Positions 27,508 to 36,296 of a stretch of DNA of 64,000 nucleotides are shown in pieces. Below the pieces are notes generated by a model. It saw only the letters and a list, made by a program, of their open reading frames with translations. It was not told the DNA's origin and did not search any database. Source of the stretch: Cypionkella psychrotolerans (lineage in GTDB: Bacteria > Pseudomonadota > Alphaproteobacteria > Rhodobacterales > Rhodobacteraceae); assembly GCF_001294535.1 (NCBI RefSeq), contig NZ_LGIC01000086.1, positions 310,001 through 374,000 of the forward strand, given 5' to 3'. The number at the start of each line of letters is the position of its first letter. Positions within the stretch are counted from its first letter, which is position 1. A program made the translations under genes and the position numbers.

Positions 27508-29169
27508 TTACTGCAACTCTTTGCCCTCCGGCCAACTGATCACATGATCCAGCCGCACCGCCTTTTTCTCGCCCGCCGCCAACTCAAACTCCCAAGCCAA
27601 AATCCCGCGCTGTCCGTTCACATCCACCTCGGTCGGGGCCGGATCGGCGGTATAGCTGATCTCCAATTCCTCCTGTTCCGAATAGGGCACCTGATCCAGC
27701 AACCGCACCGGCCAGCTTTCATCGGTCAGGTTCTCTACCTCCAACACCGCCTTCTCCTCGACCTGCGTAGAGCTGGACAAAATCCCGCGATCCCCCTCGG
27801 CCCGCAGCGGCATCTCCCGCTTCAACCGAATCCCCTCAATCGCACCGAAACCCATCTCCGCCTCGGCCTGCGGCACCACAGCCTCCAACGTGGTGGACCC
27901 GACCAACATACCATCGCGATGCAGGAACGCCGTGCCGGGCAGTAGAGTCTCGGGGCTGTCATTGGTGAACTTGGCCAGCATATAGGCCTCGCTGTCTTGC
28001 CGTGGCACCGCCAAAGCCACCACCGTCGCGCTGAGCGCCAACTTGTCCAGCTCCAGCCGCAGATTCTCCACCCCCGTCGCTACATCCACCGCCGTCGGGT
28101 AGTGATAGACCACCGTATCGCCGACGTAATACATCCGCGCCGCAGTGGTGCTGGATTGGACGACTTCGGGTTCCATCACGGGTTCAGTTACCCCAGCCTC
28201 AGAGTATTTGTCGGCCGGGGCCCCATAACTTTCTGCGGGCTCGGGCACCACCGCCCGCCGCAAATTCGGGTAAAGCGGATAGGGTTCCGACTTGCTCGAA
28301 GGCTGAGCCGTCGACAATGTCAGATCCACCCCCTGCCAATCCTCCCCCGAGGCTTGGCTGACCAGCACCCCGCGCGCGACATCCAGTTTGCCCGCCTTGC
28401 GGTCAAGACTGATGTCATAGACCGGCGCCCAAGACGCTTCGCCCACAAACGTCGTCACCGTCAGATGCTGCATCCCCGCTGTCGTAGTCTCAACCGTCAC
28501 CGACAAAGCCGCGTAGTTCTGATCGCGCTGCAACGCGGCGTCTTGCGCGGCCACCGCATCCCCCAGAACCTTCTGTGCCTCCTCCAGCGCCTTCACCGCC
28601 ACCGGCAGCTCGGCTTGCGCCGCCAGCGCCGTTTGCCGCGCCGCCAGCACTTCGGCCCCGATCATCACCGACAGCGCCTTGACGCCATCGACCGTCACAG
28701 CCGCGCCTTCCGGCTTCACCTTGCGCAAGAAATCTGCTTGCGCCTCGGCAGCCTCAACCTTGGCGTTGATCGCATCCACCCCGGCCTGTGCCGCCCGCAC
28801 CCCTGCCTCGGCCGTCTCAACCGCCGCCTTCGCCACCACCAGCTTATCATCAGCCGCATCCGCGCGCGGCGGCAAACGATCTGTGCGCAAGGCATAAGCC
28901 CCCAGCCCAATCCCATCAGCAGACACGCGCATCAGATCGGCTTGGGTTTCCGCTGGCAGATCGGCAATCAGCAATTCGCTGGCCCCGACGGGTGCGGTGA
29001 AATCCACCTGCCGTGTCACCTGTGCGCCTTCGGGATAAACCGTCACCGCTGTCACATGACTGGTGGCGAGGATCTGATCTGCCGAAGCGGGCCCGGCAAA
29101 ACCTAGGCCAGCTAAAGTGCTGATCGACACGCTGGACAACAAAACAGCAAACACACCAAAATGACGCAT
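27508..29169 (-). CDS. DUF4139/mucoidy inhibitor A-like exported protein
   Basis: A 553-residue protein. The first ~31 residues are a Sec signal ending FAGPASA. An N-terminal DUF4140-like beta domain (TAVTVYPEGAQVTRQV) leads to a long Ala-rich coiled coil at about 85-195, and the C-terminal DUF4139 domain contains ASWAPVYDISLD near 245, GEDWQGVDLTLSTAQP near 285 and YYVGDTVVYHYP near 355. This is the MuiA-like family; the role is unknown beyond an old link to mucoidy in Pseudomonas-type systems. The start at 29169 has GGGAGGAATTC directly ahead; a longer frame is rejected. Its start overlaps the upstream region of the divergent aminotransferase. Confidence 0.85.
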   Translation of the reverse strand: MRHFGVFAVLLSSVSISTLAGLGFAGPASADQILATSHVTAVTVYPEGAQVTRQVDFTAPVGASELLIADLPAETQADLMRVSADGIGLGAYALRTDRLPPRADAADDKLVVAKAAVETAEAGVRAAQAGVDAINAKVEAAEAQADFLRKVKPEGAAVTVDGVKALSVMIGAEVLAARQTALAAQAELPVAVKALEEAQKVLGDAVAAQDAALQRDQNYAALSVTVETTTAGMQHLTVTTFVGEASWAPVYDISLDRKAGKLDVARGVLVSQASGEDWQGVDLTLSTAQPSSKSEPYPLYPNLRRAVVPEPAESYGAPADKYSEAGVTEPVMEPEVVQSSTTAARMYYVGDTVVYHYPTAVDVATGVENLRLELDKLALSATVVALAVPRQDSEAYMLAKFTNDSPETLLPGTAFLHRDGMLVGSTTLEAVVPQAEAEMGFGAIEGIRLKREMPLRAEGDRGILSSSTQVEEKAVLEVENLTDESWPVRLLDQVPYSEQEELEISYTADPAPTEVDVNGQRGILAWEFELAAGEKKAVRLDHVISWPEGKELQ

Positions 29170-29286
29170 GAATTCCTCCCGAATTTCCACAAGGTTACTG
29201 CGCGCAGCCCCCCGCAAGCAACCCTCTGCCGCCCCTTGTCGGCCCATCGCTGCCCTGCCATGTTGGCCAAAATCAAAAGGCTTGCC

Positions 29287-30624
29287 ATGACCGCAAAACC
29301 CGATGCCCTGACCGCCACCACCGCTTTGCCGAAAGTCACGCACGGGCGCGGCAGCTATCTGTGGGACGCCAGCGGCAAGCAATATATCGACGGCTCGGGC
29401 GGTCCCGCCGTCTATTGCCTTGGCCATGCCAATGCCGAGGTCAACGCCGCCATCACAGCACAACTCGGCCAGATCGCGCATGGCTACCGCTATAACTTCA
29501 GCACCGACGCGCTAGAGGAATTGACCGAGATCATCCGGGGCCATTGCGGTGGCACTCTGCGCGAGATGGTGTTTGTCACCGGCGGATCAGAGGCCGTTGA
29601 GAGCTGCCTGAAGATCGCGCTGCAATATCAAACCGCCATCGGCCAGAAATCCCGCCGCCGCTTCATCAGCCGCGAACGCTCGTGGCATGGCAACACTTTG
29701 GGCGCTTTGGGCGTCTCGGGCTTTGCCGAACGCACCGCCGCCTATGAAGGCGCGTTCATTCCCTCAATCAAACTCTCGCCCGCCAACGCCTACCGCCCCG
29801 TCGCCGGGGCCACGGCTGAGTCCGCAGGCGAGGCTTGCGCGGCCGAGTTGGAAGCCGCCATTCTTGCCAATGGCCCCGAAACCATCGCCGCCTTCATCTT
29901 TGAGCCCGTCGTCGGGGCCGCAGGCGGCTGCGTGCCCGCCCCTGACGGCTACGCCCAGCGCGTGCGCGAGATTTGCACCGAATACGGTGTCGTGTTGATC
30001 GCGGATGAGGTGATGTGTGGCGCAGGCCGTACCGGACCTTGGCGGGCATTGGCGCGTGACGGAGTAGAGCCTGACATCATGTCGATCGCCAAGGGTCTGG
30101 CAGGCGGCTACATGCCGCTCGGAGCTGCGATCTGCACCACACAAATCTGGGAGGCGATCCGCGCCAAAGACGGCGCTTTTGGCACCGGCCACACCTTCAC
30201 CGGCCACACCGCCGCCTGCGCTGCCGGGGTTGCGGTGCAAAACATCATCGCGCGCGAAGGCTTGCTGGCAAAAGTCACCGCCAACGAGGCCCGCCTGAAA
30301 AGCTGGCTCGCCGATGCGCTGAATGGTGTTGATGCCATCGGGGATATTCGCGGTCGCGGTCATTTCATCTGTGCCGAGCTGGTCGCCGATCGTGCCAGCA
30401 AGCGCCCGTTCGAGGCCGACCGCAAACTGGCCCTAAAAATCCGTGCGGCTGCGATGAACAATGGCCTGATCTGCTATCCGGTCAGCGGCAATGTCGATGG
30501 CGTGAGTGGCGATATCGTCATCCTCGCGCCGCCCTATAACTGCAGCGATGCCGAACTGACCGAGATCGTCGATAAAACCGCAAAGTCCATCCGTCAGGTG
30601 CTGATTTCTGAAGATTTGGCATAA
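29287..30624 (+). CDS. Class III PLP-dependent aminotransferase
   Basis: A 445-residue fold-type I aminotransferase of the ornithine/omega-amino acid group. Motifs: GSGGPAVYCLGHANAEV near the N-terminus, the Gly-rich PLP phosphate-binding VTGGSEAVES, the FEPVVGAAGG segment, the aspartate in LIADEVMCGAGRTG, and the Schiff-base lysine at about K269 in SIAKGLAGGYMPLGA. The substrate is not clear; close relatives include diaminobutyrate/ectoine-degradation, taurine and omega-amino acid transaminases, and no ectoine or taurine genes are adjacent. The longer frame from 29161 is rejected since the sequence aligns from ATG 29287; ATG 29260 is an alternative. Confidence 0.9.
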   Translation: MTAKPDALTATTALPKVTHGRGSYLWDASGKQYIDGSGGPAVYCLGHANAEVNAAITAQLGQIAHGYRYNFSTDALEELTEIIRGHCGGTLREMVFVTGGSEAVESCLKIALQYQTAIGQKSRRRFISRERSWHGNTLGALGVSGFAERTAAYEGAFIPSIKLSPANAYRPVAGATAESAGEACAAELEAAILANGPETIAAFIFEPVVGAAGGCVPAPDGYAQRVREICTEYGVVLIADEVMCGAGRTGPWRALARDGVEPDIMSIAKGLAGGYMPLGAAICTTQIWEAIRAKDGAFGTGHTFTGHTAACAAGVAVQNIIAREGLLAKVTANEARLKSWLADALNGVDAIGDIRGRGHFICAELVADRASKRPFEADRKLALKIRAAAMNNGLICYPVSGNVDGVSGDIVILAPPYNCSDAELTEIVDKTAKSIRQVLISEDLA

Positions 30625-30716
30625 TTTTGCCATCTCACGTAGGCTTGATGCAGCAAATTTACCGAATCGGGTAGCGTGCCAGCACTCAAGCAACGCGACC
30701 AAAGGGAGAAGCCAAA

Positions 30717-31175
30717 ATGCCCCATATCCTTGCTTATGTTCTGATCGGCCTGTTCGGTCTGTTGTCGATGGCGCTGGATCCGGCGATGGCCGCAGGCAGC
30801 TCGGACGACAGCAGCGAGACCGACTCCGCCCCGACCTATGCCGAGGCCAAAGCCAAGATCGACGCCGAAGATTATGCCGCCGCCCTGCCGTTGCTGGATA
30901 AAATCACCCGCGAAGAACCGCAGAACGCCGATGCCTGGAACCTGCGCGGCTTTGCCAATCGCAAGCTGGGCAATATGGATGTGGCGGCAGTGTCCTACAC
31001 GGCGGCGCTGAAGATCAATCCCGGCCATCTTGGCGCGTTGGAGTATCAGGGCGAGATGTATCTCGAACTTGGCCAGACCGATGCCGCGATGGCGAATTTG
31101 AAGACATTGCAGGGTCTGTGTGGCGATTGCGAAGAAGCCACGGATCTGGCGGAATCCATCGGCATGAAGGGCTGA
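30717..31175 (+). CDS. Exported TPR protein
   Basis: A 152-residue protein with a Sec signal peptide (about 1-26, ending AMAAG), a short Ser/Asp/Glu linker and two to three tetratricopeptide repeats: YAEAKAKIDAEDYAAALPLLDKI, AWNLRGFANRKLGNMDVAAVSYTAALKINP and ALEYQGEMYLELGQTDAAMANL. Two late cysteines (LCGDC) may be a disulfide. It is probably a periplasmic scaffold; the partner is unknown. GGGAGAA precedes the ATG by a normal distance. Confidence 0.88.
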   Translation: MPHILAYVLIGLFGLLSMALDPAMAAGSSDDSSETDSAPTYAEAKAKIDAEDYAAALPLLDKITREEPQNADAWNLRGFANRKLGNMDVAAVSYTAALKINPGHLGALEYQGEMYLELGQTDAAMANLKTLQGLCGDCEEATDLAESIGMKG

Positions 31176-31214
31176 TCACAGCCCGACACGCGGCTGAGGG
31201 GCAGCCGCCAGCCG

Positions 31215-31787
31215 CTAAAAACTGGGTGGGCTGATCGCCCATAACACCACCGCCTCCTCGGGGCCGGGGTTGCGATAGCGGTGCGGCTCGCGTGAGGAAT
31301 AGCTACAGGTATCGCCGGCGTGCAGCAGGAAATGCCGCGCGCCAATCCAGAATTCCAACTGGCCTTGCAGCACGAATCCCACCTCGTCCCCCTCATGCGT
31401 GTAAGACTGCTCGCTTTCGGTGCCCGCGGGCATCCGCGAATAGATCATTTCCACCTGCAAACTCAGCTTCGGCGTCAAGAGTTCATCGACGATGCCGCCC
31501 GCATAGCGCAGGCTCAACCGATTGCCGCGCCTAATCACATAGCCGCGCTCATCGTCGGGCACCGGAGCTTCCCCGGCGAAAAACCATTGCACCGTCACGC
31601 CCAAGCCTTTGGCAATATTCACCAAAGCTGGGATCGAGGGCGAGGCCAAATTGCGCTCCAACTGGCTGATATAGCCAATCGACAGCCCCGCCGCCTCGGC
31701 CAGTTGCGCCAAAGTCAGGCCACGGCGCTTGCGCAATCCGCGCATCCGCTCGCCTAAGAAACCTGCGGGATCAGTCAGTTCGTCCAT
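31215..31787 (-). CDS. XRE-family regulator with C-terminal cupin
   Basis: A 190-residue two-domain repressor. The helix-turn-helix is at about 12-66 (GLRKRRGLTLAQLAEAAGLSIGYISQLERN), and the cupin at about 110-185 (HEGDEVGFVLQG, HAGDTCSYSSREPHRYRNPG) carries the two cupin metal/ligand motifs. Such PuuR/SutR-like regulators usually sense a small metabolite and control a neighbouring catabolic gene. The flavoenzyme gene is divergent and 118 bases away, so it is the likely target. ATG 31787 is preferred over GTG 31811, which has no ribosome site. Confidence 0.9.
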   Translation of the reverse strand: MDELTDPAGFLGERMRGLRKRRGLTLAQLAEAAGLSIGYISQLERNLASPSIPALVNIAKGLGVTVQWFFAGEAPVPDDERGYVIRRGNRLSLRYAGGIVDELLTPKLSLQVEMIYSRMPAGTESEQSYTHEGDEVGFVLQGQLEFWIGARHFLLHAGDTCSYSSREPHRYRNPGPEEAVVLWAISPPSF

Positions 31788-31905
31788 CCCGAAACCATGC
31801 CGCGCCTGCACAATAATCGCAACAAGTTTTGCCTATAGTAAAAATATCTTCCATTTTTTTACTGACCTGCTATCCAAGGCCAGCAACCCAAAGGCCGCCA
31901 CATCC

Positions 31906-33852
31906 ATGTTCCCGCACCTGTTCGCCCCGCTGACCCTGCGCCGCACCACCCTGAAAAACCGCATCATGTCGACCGGTCATGATACCACGATGCCCACCGA
32001 TGGCACGGTCAACCCGGCGCTGATCGCCTACCACCGCGCCCGCGCTAAGGGCGGTGTAGGCCTGATCATCACCCAAGTCGCGGGCGTGCATGAAACCGCG
32101 CGCTATACCTCGCATTTGCTGATGGCGACCACCGACGCCTGCATCCCCGGCTATACCGACCTCGCGAAAGCCGTCCATGCCGAGGGCGCGGTGATCCTGT
32201 CGCAATTGTTCCATCCGGGGCGCGAGATCATGGAAAGCGCCGATGGCTTGCTGGCCGTCGCCTATGCGCCCTCGGCCGTGCCAAACGAGCGTTTCCATGT
32301 GATGCCGCGCCCGCTCAGCCTTGCAATGATTGAAGAAATCATCGTGGGCTATGCTTCGGCTGCCAGTCGCCTGCACCAAGCGGGCTTTGACGGCGTCGAG
32401 GTTGTCGCCTCACACGGCTATCTGCCCGCGCAGTTTCTGAACCCCCGCGTCAACCTGCGCGACGACGATTTCGGCGGCAGCGATACCAAGCGTCAGCACT
32501 TCCTGACCCGCGTGCTCGCCGCCGTCCGCGCCGCCACCGATGATGATTTCATCATCGGCCTGCGCATTTCTGCGGGTGAGCGCGATGACGAAGGCCTGAC
32601 GATCCCCGAGGCCTTGGCGGCCTGCCAAGCCCTCGAATCCGGTTTGGATTTCGTCAACATCACCACCGGAACGTCCGCTTCCATCGGCGGCGCGGTGCAT
32701 ATCGCAGCCCCGATGGCCTTTGCAGCGGGCTACTTCGCCGCCGATGCCGGGGCCTTCCGTAAGGCGCTGAAAATCCCGGTTTTTGTCGCGGGCCGCATCA
32801 ACCAGCCGCAAGAGGCTGAGGCGATTATCGCCTCCGGCAAGGCCGATGTTTGCGGCATGACCCGTGCGCTGATCTGCGATCCAGAGTTGCCCGCCAAAGC
32901 CGAAACCGGAGCGATTGACGACATCCGCGCTTGCATCGCCTGCAATCAGGCTTGCATCGGGCATTTCCATCGCGGCCTGCCGATCTCTTGTATTCAGCAC
33001 CCCGAAACCGGGCGCGAACTGACTTATGGCAGCCTGAAGCCTGCGGCAAAGCGCAAGAAAATCATGGTGGTGGGCGGTGGCCCAGCAGGCATGAAAGCCG
33101 CGATTACCGCCGCCAAGCGCGGTCATAATGTGACGGTGTATGAGGCGGCAAATCAGCTTGGCGGGCAGGCGTTGCTGGCGCAGCTTTTACCGAAACGGGC
33201 GGAGTTTGGCGGCATCATCACCAACCTTGCCCGCGAAATGGAACGCGCGCAGGTGAAGGTTCGGCGCGGCGTGACGGTGACAACGGCTTTCGTGCAAGCC
33301 GAGGCCCCCGATGCGGTGATCCTTGCCACCGGGGCGCGCCCGCACATCCCCGATCTGCCCACCGATGGCCAAATCCAGATCGTCACCGCATGGCAGGTGC
33401 TGCGGCGTGAGGTGAAACTGGGCGCTCGGGTCGTGGTGGCTGATTGGCGCTGCGACTGGATCGCCCCCGGCATCGCCGAAATGGCCGCCCGCGACGGTGC
33501 AAGTGTAACTCTGGCCGTGAATGGCCTGCACCCCGGCGAAAGCCTGCCGCTGTATGTCCGCGACACGATGGCCGCCGATCTGCACCGTTTGCAAATCGAC
33601 GTGCGGCCCTACGCACGGTTGTTCGGCACCGCCGAGGACACGGTCTATCTGCAACACACCCCAAGCGGCGAAGCGATGGAGGTGTCTGGGGTGGATACTC
33701 TGGTGCTGAGCCTTGGCCATATCCCGGTGGATGGGCTGGCTGCGGAGTTGCAGGATTTGGGGATTCAGGTGACGCAAATCGGCGATTGCCTTGCACCGCG
33801 CACCGCCGAAGAAGCGGTTTATGATGGGCTGAAAGCAGGCGTCGCGGCGTAA
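31906..33852 (+). CDS. Old-yellow-enzyme/TMADH-type iron-sulfur flavoprotein (N-methylproline demethylase-like)
   Basis: A 648-residue oxidoreductase with an FMN-binding TIM barrel (about 1-335), a 4Fe-4S motif with C343, C346, C350 and C362, and a C-terminal FAD/NAD domain that starts at VVGGGPAGMKAA near residue 387. This is the layout of 2,4-dienoyl-CoA reductase, trimethylamine dehydrogenase and the StcD/HpbA demethylases that act on N-methylproline. The N-terminus (FPHLFAPLTLRRTTLKNRIMSTGHDT) and the divergent XRE-cupin regulator favour the demethylase branch. Start ATG 31906 fits the family; the frame is open farther upstream only through non-homologous sequence. Confidence 0.88.
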   Translation: MFPHLFAPLTLRRTTLKNRIMSTGHDTTMPTDGTVNPALIAYHRARAKGGVGLIITQVAGVHETARYTSHLLMATTDACIPGYTDLAKAVHAEGAVILSQLFHPGREIMESADGLLAVAYAPSAVPNERFHVMPRPLSLAMIEEIIVGYASAASRLHQAGFDGVEVVASHGYLPAQFLNPRVNLRDDDFGGSDTKRQHFLTRVLAAVRAATDDDFIIGLRISAGERDDEGLTIPEALAACQALESGLDFVNITTGTSASIGGAVHIAAPMAFAAGYFAADAGAFRKALKIPVFVAGRINQPQEAEAIIASGKADVCGMTRALICDPELPAKAETGAIDDIRACIACNQACIGHFHRGLPISCIQHPETGRELTYGSLKPAAKRKKIMVVGGGPAGMKAAITAAKRGHNVTVYEAANQLGGQALLAQLLPKRAEFGGIITNLAREMERAQVKVRRGVTVTTAFVQAEAPDAVILATGARPHIPDLPTDGQIQIVTAWQVLRREVKLGARVVVADWRCDWIAPGIAEMAARDGASVTLAVNGLHPGESLPLYVRDTMAADLHRLQIDVRPYARLFGTAEDTVYLQHTPSGEAMEVSGVDTLVLSLGHIPVDGLAAELQDLGIQVTQIGDCLAPRTAEEAVYDGLKAGVAA

Positions 33853-33910
33853 AGCTGTTAAGGTGTCGTTAACCAAAACGGCAACGGCTCGGATTTTGGC
33901 AATAAAAACA

Positions 33911-33965
33911 ATGGTCCCGAGTTGGGACCATAAAAAAAGCCCCGCCAACCGGCAGGGCTTTTCAA
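33911..33965. terminator. Tandem bidirectional terminators between convergent genes
   Basis: GCCC-GCC/GGC-GGGC stem at 33939-33959 is flanked by seven A on the left and TTTT on the right, and so works for asd on the minus strand and for the flavoenzyme on the plus strand. A second perfect hairpin ATGGTCCC/GGGACCAT (33911-33918 with 33924-33931) lies beside it with a T-rich run on the minus strand. Confidence 0.85.
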
Positions 33966-33982
33966 ATTCAAAAACGGCCAGA

Positions 33983-35005
33983 TCAGCCCTTTTTCAGATA
34001 CCGATTGCCCAGCACTTCCGCGATCTGAACCGCATTCAAAGCCGCCCCTTTGCGCAGGTTATCCGAGACGCACCACAGATTGATGCCGTTATCAATCGTG
34101 CTGTCCTGCCGGATGCGGCTGATATAAGTCGCGTAATCGCCGACACATTCAATCGGGGTGATGTAGCCGCCATCTTCGCGCTTATCGATCACCATGATGC
34201 CGGGAGACTCGCGCAGAATATCGCGGGCTTCATGCTCATCCAGGAAGTCTTCAAACTCGATGTTGATCGATTCCGAATGGCCGACAAACACCGGAACCCG
34301 CACGCAGGTCGCGGTGATTTTGATGTTCTTGTCGAGGATCTTTTTGGTCTCAGCCACCATCTTCCACTCTTCTTTGGTGGAGCCATCATCCAAGAACACG
34401 TCGATATGCGGGATCACGTTGAACGCGATCTGCTTGGTGAACTTTGACGGCCGCACTTCCTGACCGGGAACGTAGAGGCCCTTGGTCTGATCCCAAAGCT
34501 CGTCAATACCCTCTTTGCCCGCGCCCGACACCGATTGGTAGGTCGACACCACCACCCGCTTGATCCGAGCGCGGTCATGCAGAGGCTTCAACGCCACAAC
34601 CATCTGCGCTGTCGAGCAGTTCGGGTTGGCGATGATCATTTTGTTGGTGTAGCCCGCAATCGCATCCGCGTTCACTTCCGGCACGATCAGCGGCACGGCG
34701 GGGTCATAGCGGTAGAGCGACGAGTTGTCGATCACGACGCAGCCCGCCGCCGCAGCCTTGGGCGCGTAGATTTTGGTCGCATCCGAGCCCACGGCGAACA
34801 AAGCAATGTCCCAGCCGGTGAAGTCGAAAGTGTCGAGATCCTTAGTCTTCAGGGTCTTGTCGCCAAAGCTGATTTCAGTGCCCAGCGATTTACGCGATGC
34901 CAAAGCGGCAATCTCGTCAATCGGGAACTCGCGCTCGGCGAGGATGTTCAGCATTTCGCGGCCCACGTTACCCGTGGCACCCGCGACGACGACCTTATAG
35001 CCCAT
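33983..35005 (-). CDS. asd: Aspartate-semialdehyde dehydrogenase
   Basis: NADP-dependent reduction of aspartyl phosphate to aspartate semialdehyde, the branch point to lysine/diaminopimelate, threonine and methionine. The 340-residue product has the N-terminal VVAGATGNVGREML Rossmann motif, the catalytic Cys C130 in NPNCSTAQ, and the conserved His in VGHSESINIEFE near residue 240. It has normal length and is transcribed toward the tandem terminators. An upstream AGGAGACCCC ribosome site precedes the ATG. Confidence 0.97.
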   Translation of the reverse strand: MGYKVVVAGATGNVGREMLNILAEREFPIDEIAALASRKSLGTEISFGDKTLKTKDLDTFDFTGWDIALFAVGSDATKIYAPKAAAAGCVVIDNSSLYRYDPAVPLIVPEVNADAIAGYTNKMIIANPNCSTAQMVVALKPLHDRARIKRVVVSTYQSVSGAGKEGIDELWDQTKGLYVPGQEVRPSKFTKQIAFNVIPHIDVFLDDGSTKEEWKMVAETKKILDKNIKITATCVRVPVFVGHSESINIEFEDFLDEHEARDILRESPGIMVIDKREDGGYITPIECVGDYATYISRIRQDSTIDNGINLWCVSDNLRKGAALNAVQIAEVLGNRYLKKG

Positions 35006-35105
35006 CGGGGTCTCCTAGAATTCTGTCAGTGACCATCAAAGACGTGCCCCCTTAGCGCATGGGGACGTGGGGGGAAAGGGTTTGTTGCGGGAAATCCGCA
35101 GCCGG

Positions 35106-36275
35106 TCAGTCGGTGCGATCTTGGGCACGCAGGTAGATCAGCAGGCCAAGCGCGGTAAACCCGGCGTAGAACAGGAAAAGCCCGGCATAGGCGGCCTCGG
35201 GCGGGCTTTGCGGCAGGGCGGCTTGCAAATGACCCGTAGCGATCTGCATCAGGCCCGTAGTGCCGATGCCGAACAAGTTGATCAGGGTAACGCCCCGCCC
35301 GACCAGATGCGGCGGCAGGAAGGCGCGGCCATGCGCCATCACCATTGGGAAGGATGATCCGAAGAAGCCAACGCCTGCCAATAGCGCGACGGGTAGGAAA
35401 CCGGAGGCTGCGGGGAAGGCGTATAGCCCCAGCAGGCAAGCCACAGCCAAAGCATTGCCGCCAAATATCAGCCACTTCCGACTGCCCAGCAGGCGATCCA
35501 ACGGGCCATAAGCGAAATTGCCCGCCACCATCGCCAGACCCATGATCAAGGTCACCACGCCGATCCGGGCGGCATCGGCTTGGAATACGTCGGTCAGATA
35601 GGGCCCCGCCCAAAGTCCGCGCAACCCGGCGGCGGGGGCGTAACATGTCGCCATCATGATCAAGATCGGCCATAATGCAGGCATCCGCAACAGATCGAGC
35701 AGCGAGCCTTTGCTGGTGTGGATGACCCGCTCGGGGTCGCGCACCAGCAGCCAAACCGCAGCGGCGGTCAGCAAGGTCAGCCCGCTTAGTCCCCACATCG
35801 CGCCACGCCAGCCAATCGCCTCCACCGCCAGCGACAAGGGCAGCGAGGCCGCGATATTGCCGAGTGATCCGATCCCAATCACCACCCCCGCCAAGGTGCC
35901 AAATACCACGGGCGAAAAACTGCGGGCGAAGATGTAATAGGCCGCCATCAGCACCGGGGCGCAGCCCATGCCGATCAGCACCATCGCCACGTTGATCGCC
36001 CCCGGCCCGGTTGCCATCGCAAACACCGCAGCCCCGATCCCGCCCACCGCAAGCAACCCGGCGGTGGTCAGCCGTGGCCCGACCCGATCCAGCGCCACCC
36101 CCACCGGAATCTGCATCAGCGCGAAGGCCAAAAACCAAAACCCCGAAGCCGAAGCGAGGTTCTCCGCCGTGGCCCCAATATCCACCGCCAAGATGGGCGA
36201 CAGCACCGCCAGAAAGGCGCGGTAGAACTGGCTGAGCACATAGGCCAGCACAAGGGCGGCAATTCCGGGGCGCAT
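35106..36275 (-). CDS. MFS transporter
   Basis: A 389-residue major facilitator with twelve predicted helices. The motif-A region after helix 2 reads GVALDRVGPRLTTAG, and a related YGPLDRLLGSRKWLIFG occurs in the second half. There is no adjacent regulator or enzyme to suggest a substrate. It is transcribed in the same direction as the next MFS gene, with 21 bases between them, so both may share a transcript. Confidence 0.9.
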   Translation of the reverse strand: MRPGIAALVLAYVLSQFYRAFLAVLSPILAVDIGATAENLASASGFWFLAFALMQIPVGVALDRVGPRLTTAGLLAVGGIGAAVFAMATGPGAINVAMVLIGMGCAPVLMAAYYIFARSFSPVVFGTLAGVVIGIGSLGNIAASLPLSLAVEAIGWRGAMWGLSGLTLLTAAAVWLLVRDPERVIHTSKGSLLDLLRMPALWPILIMMATCYAPAAGLRGLWAGPYLTDVFQADAARIGVVTLIMGLAMVAGNFAYGPLDRLLGSRKWLIFGGNALAVACLLGLYAFPAASGFLPVALLAGVGFFGSSFPMVMAHGRAFLPPHLVGRGVTLINLFGIGTTGLMQIATGHLQAALPQSPPEAAYAGLFLFYAGFTALGLLIYLRAQDRTD

Positions 36276-36296
36276 GAAAACTCCTTAAGGCATTGA

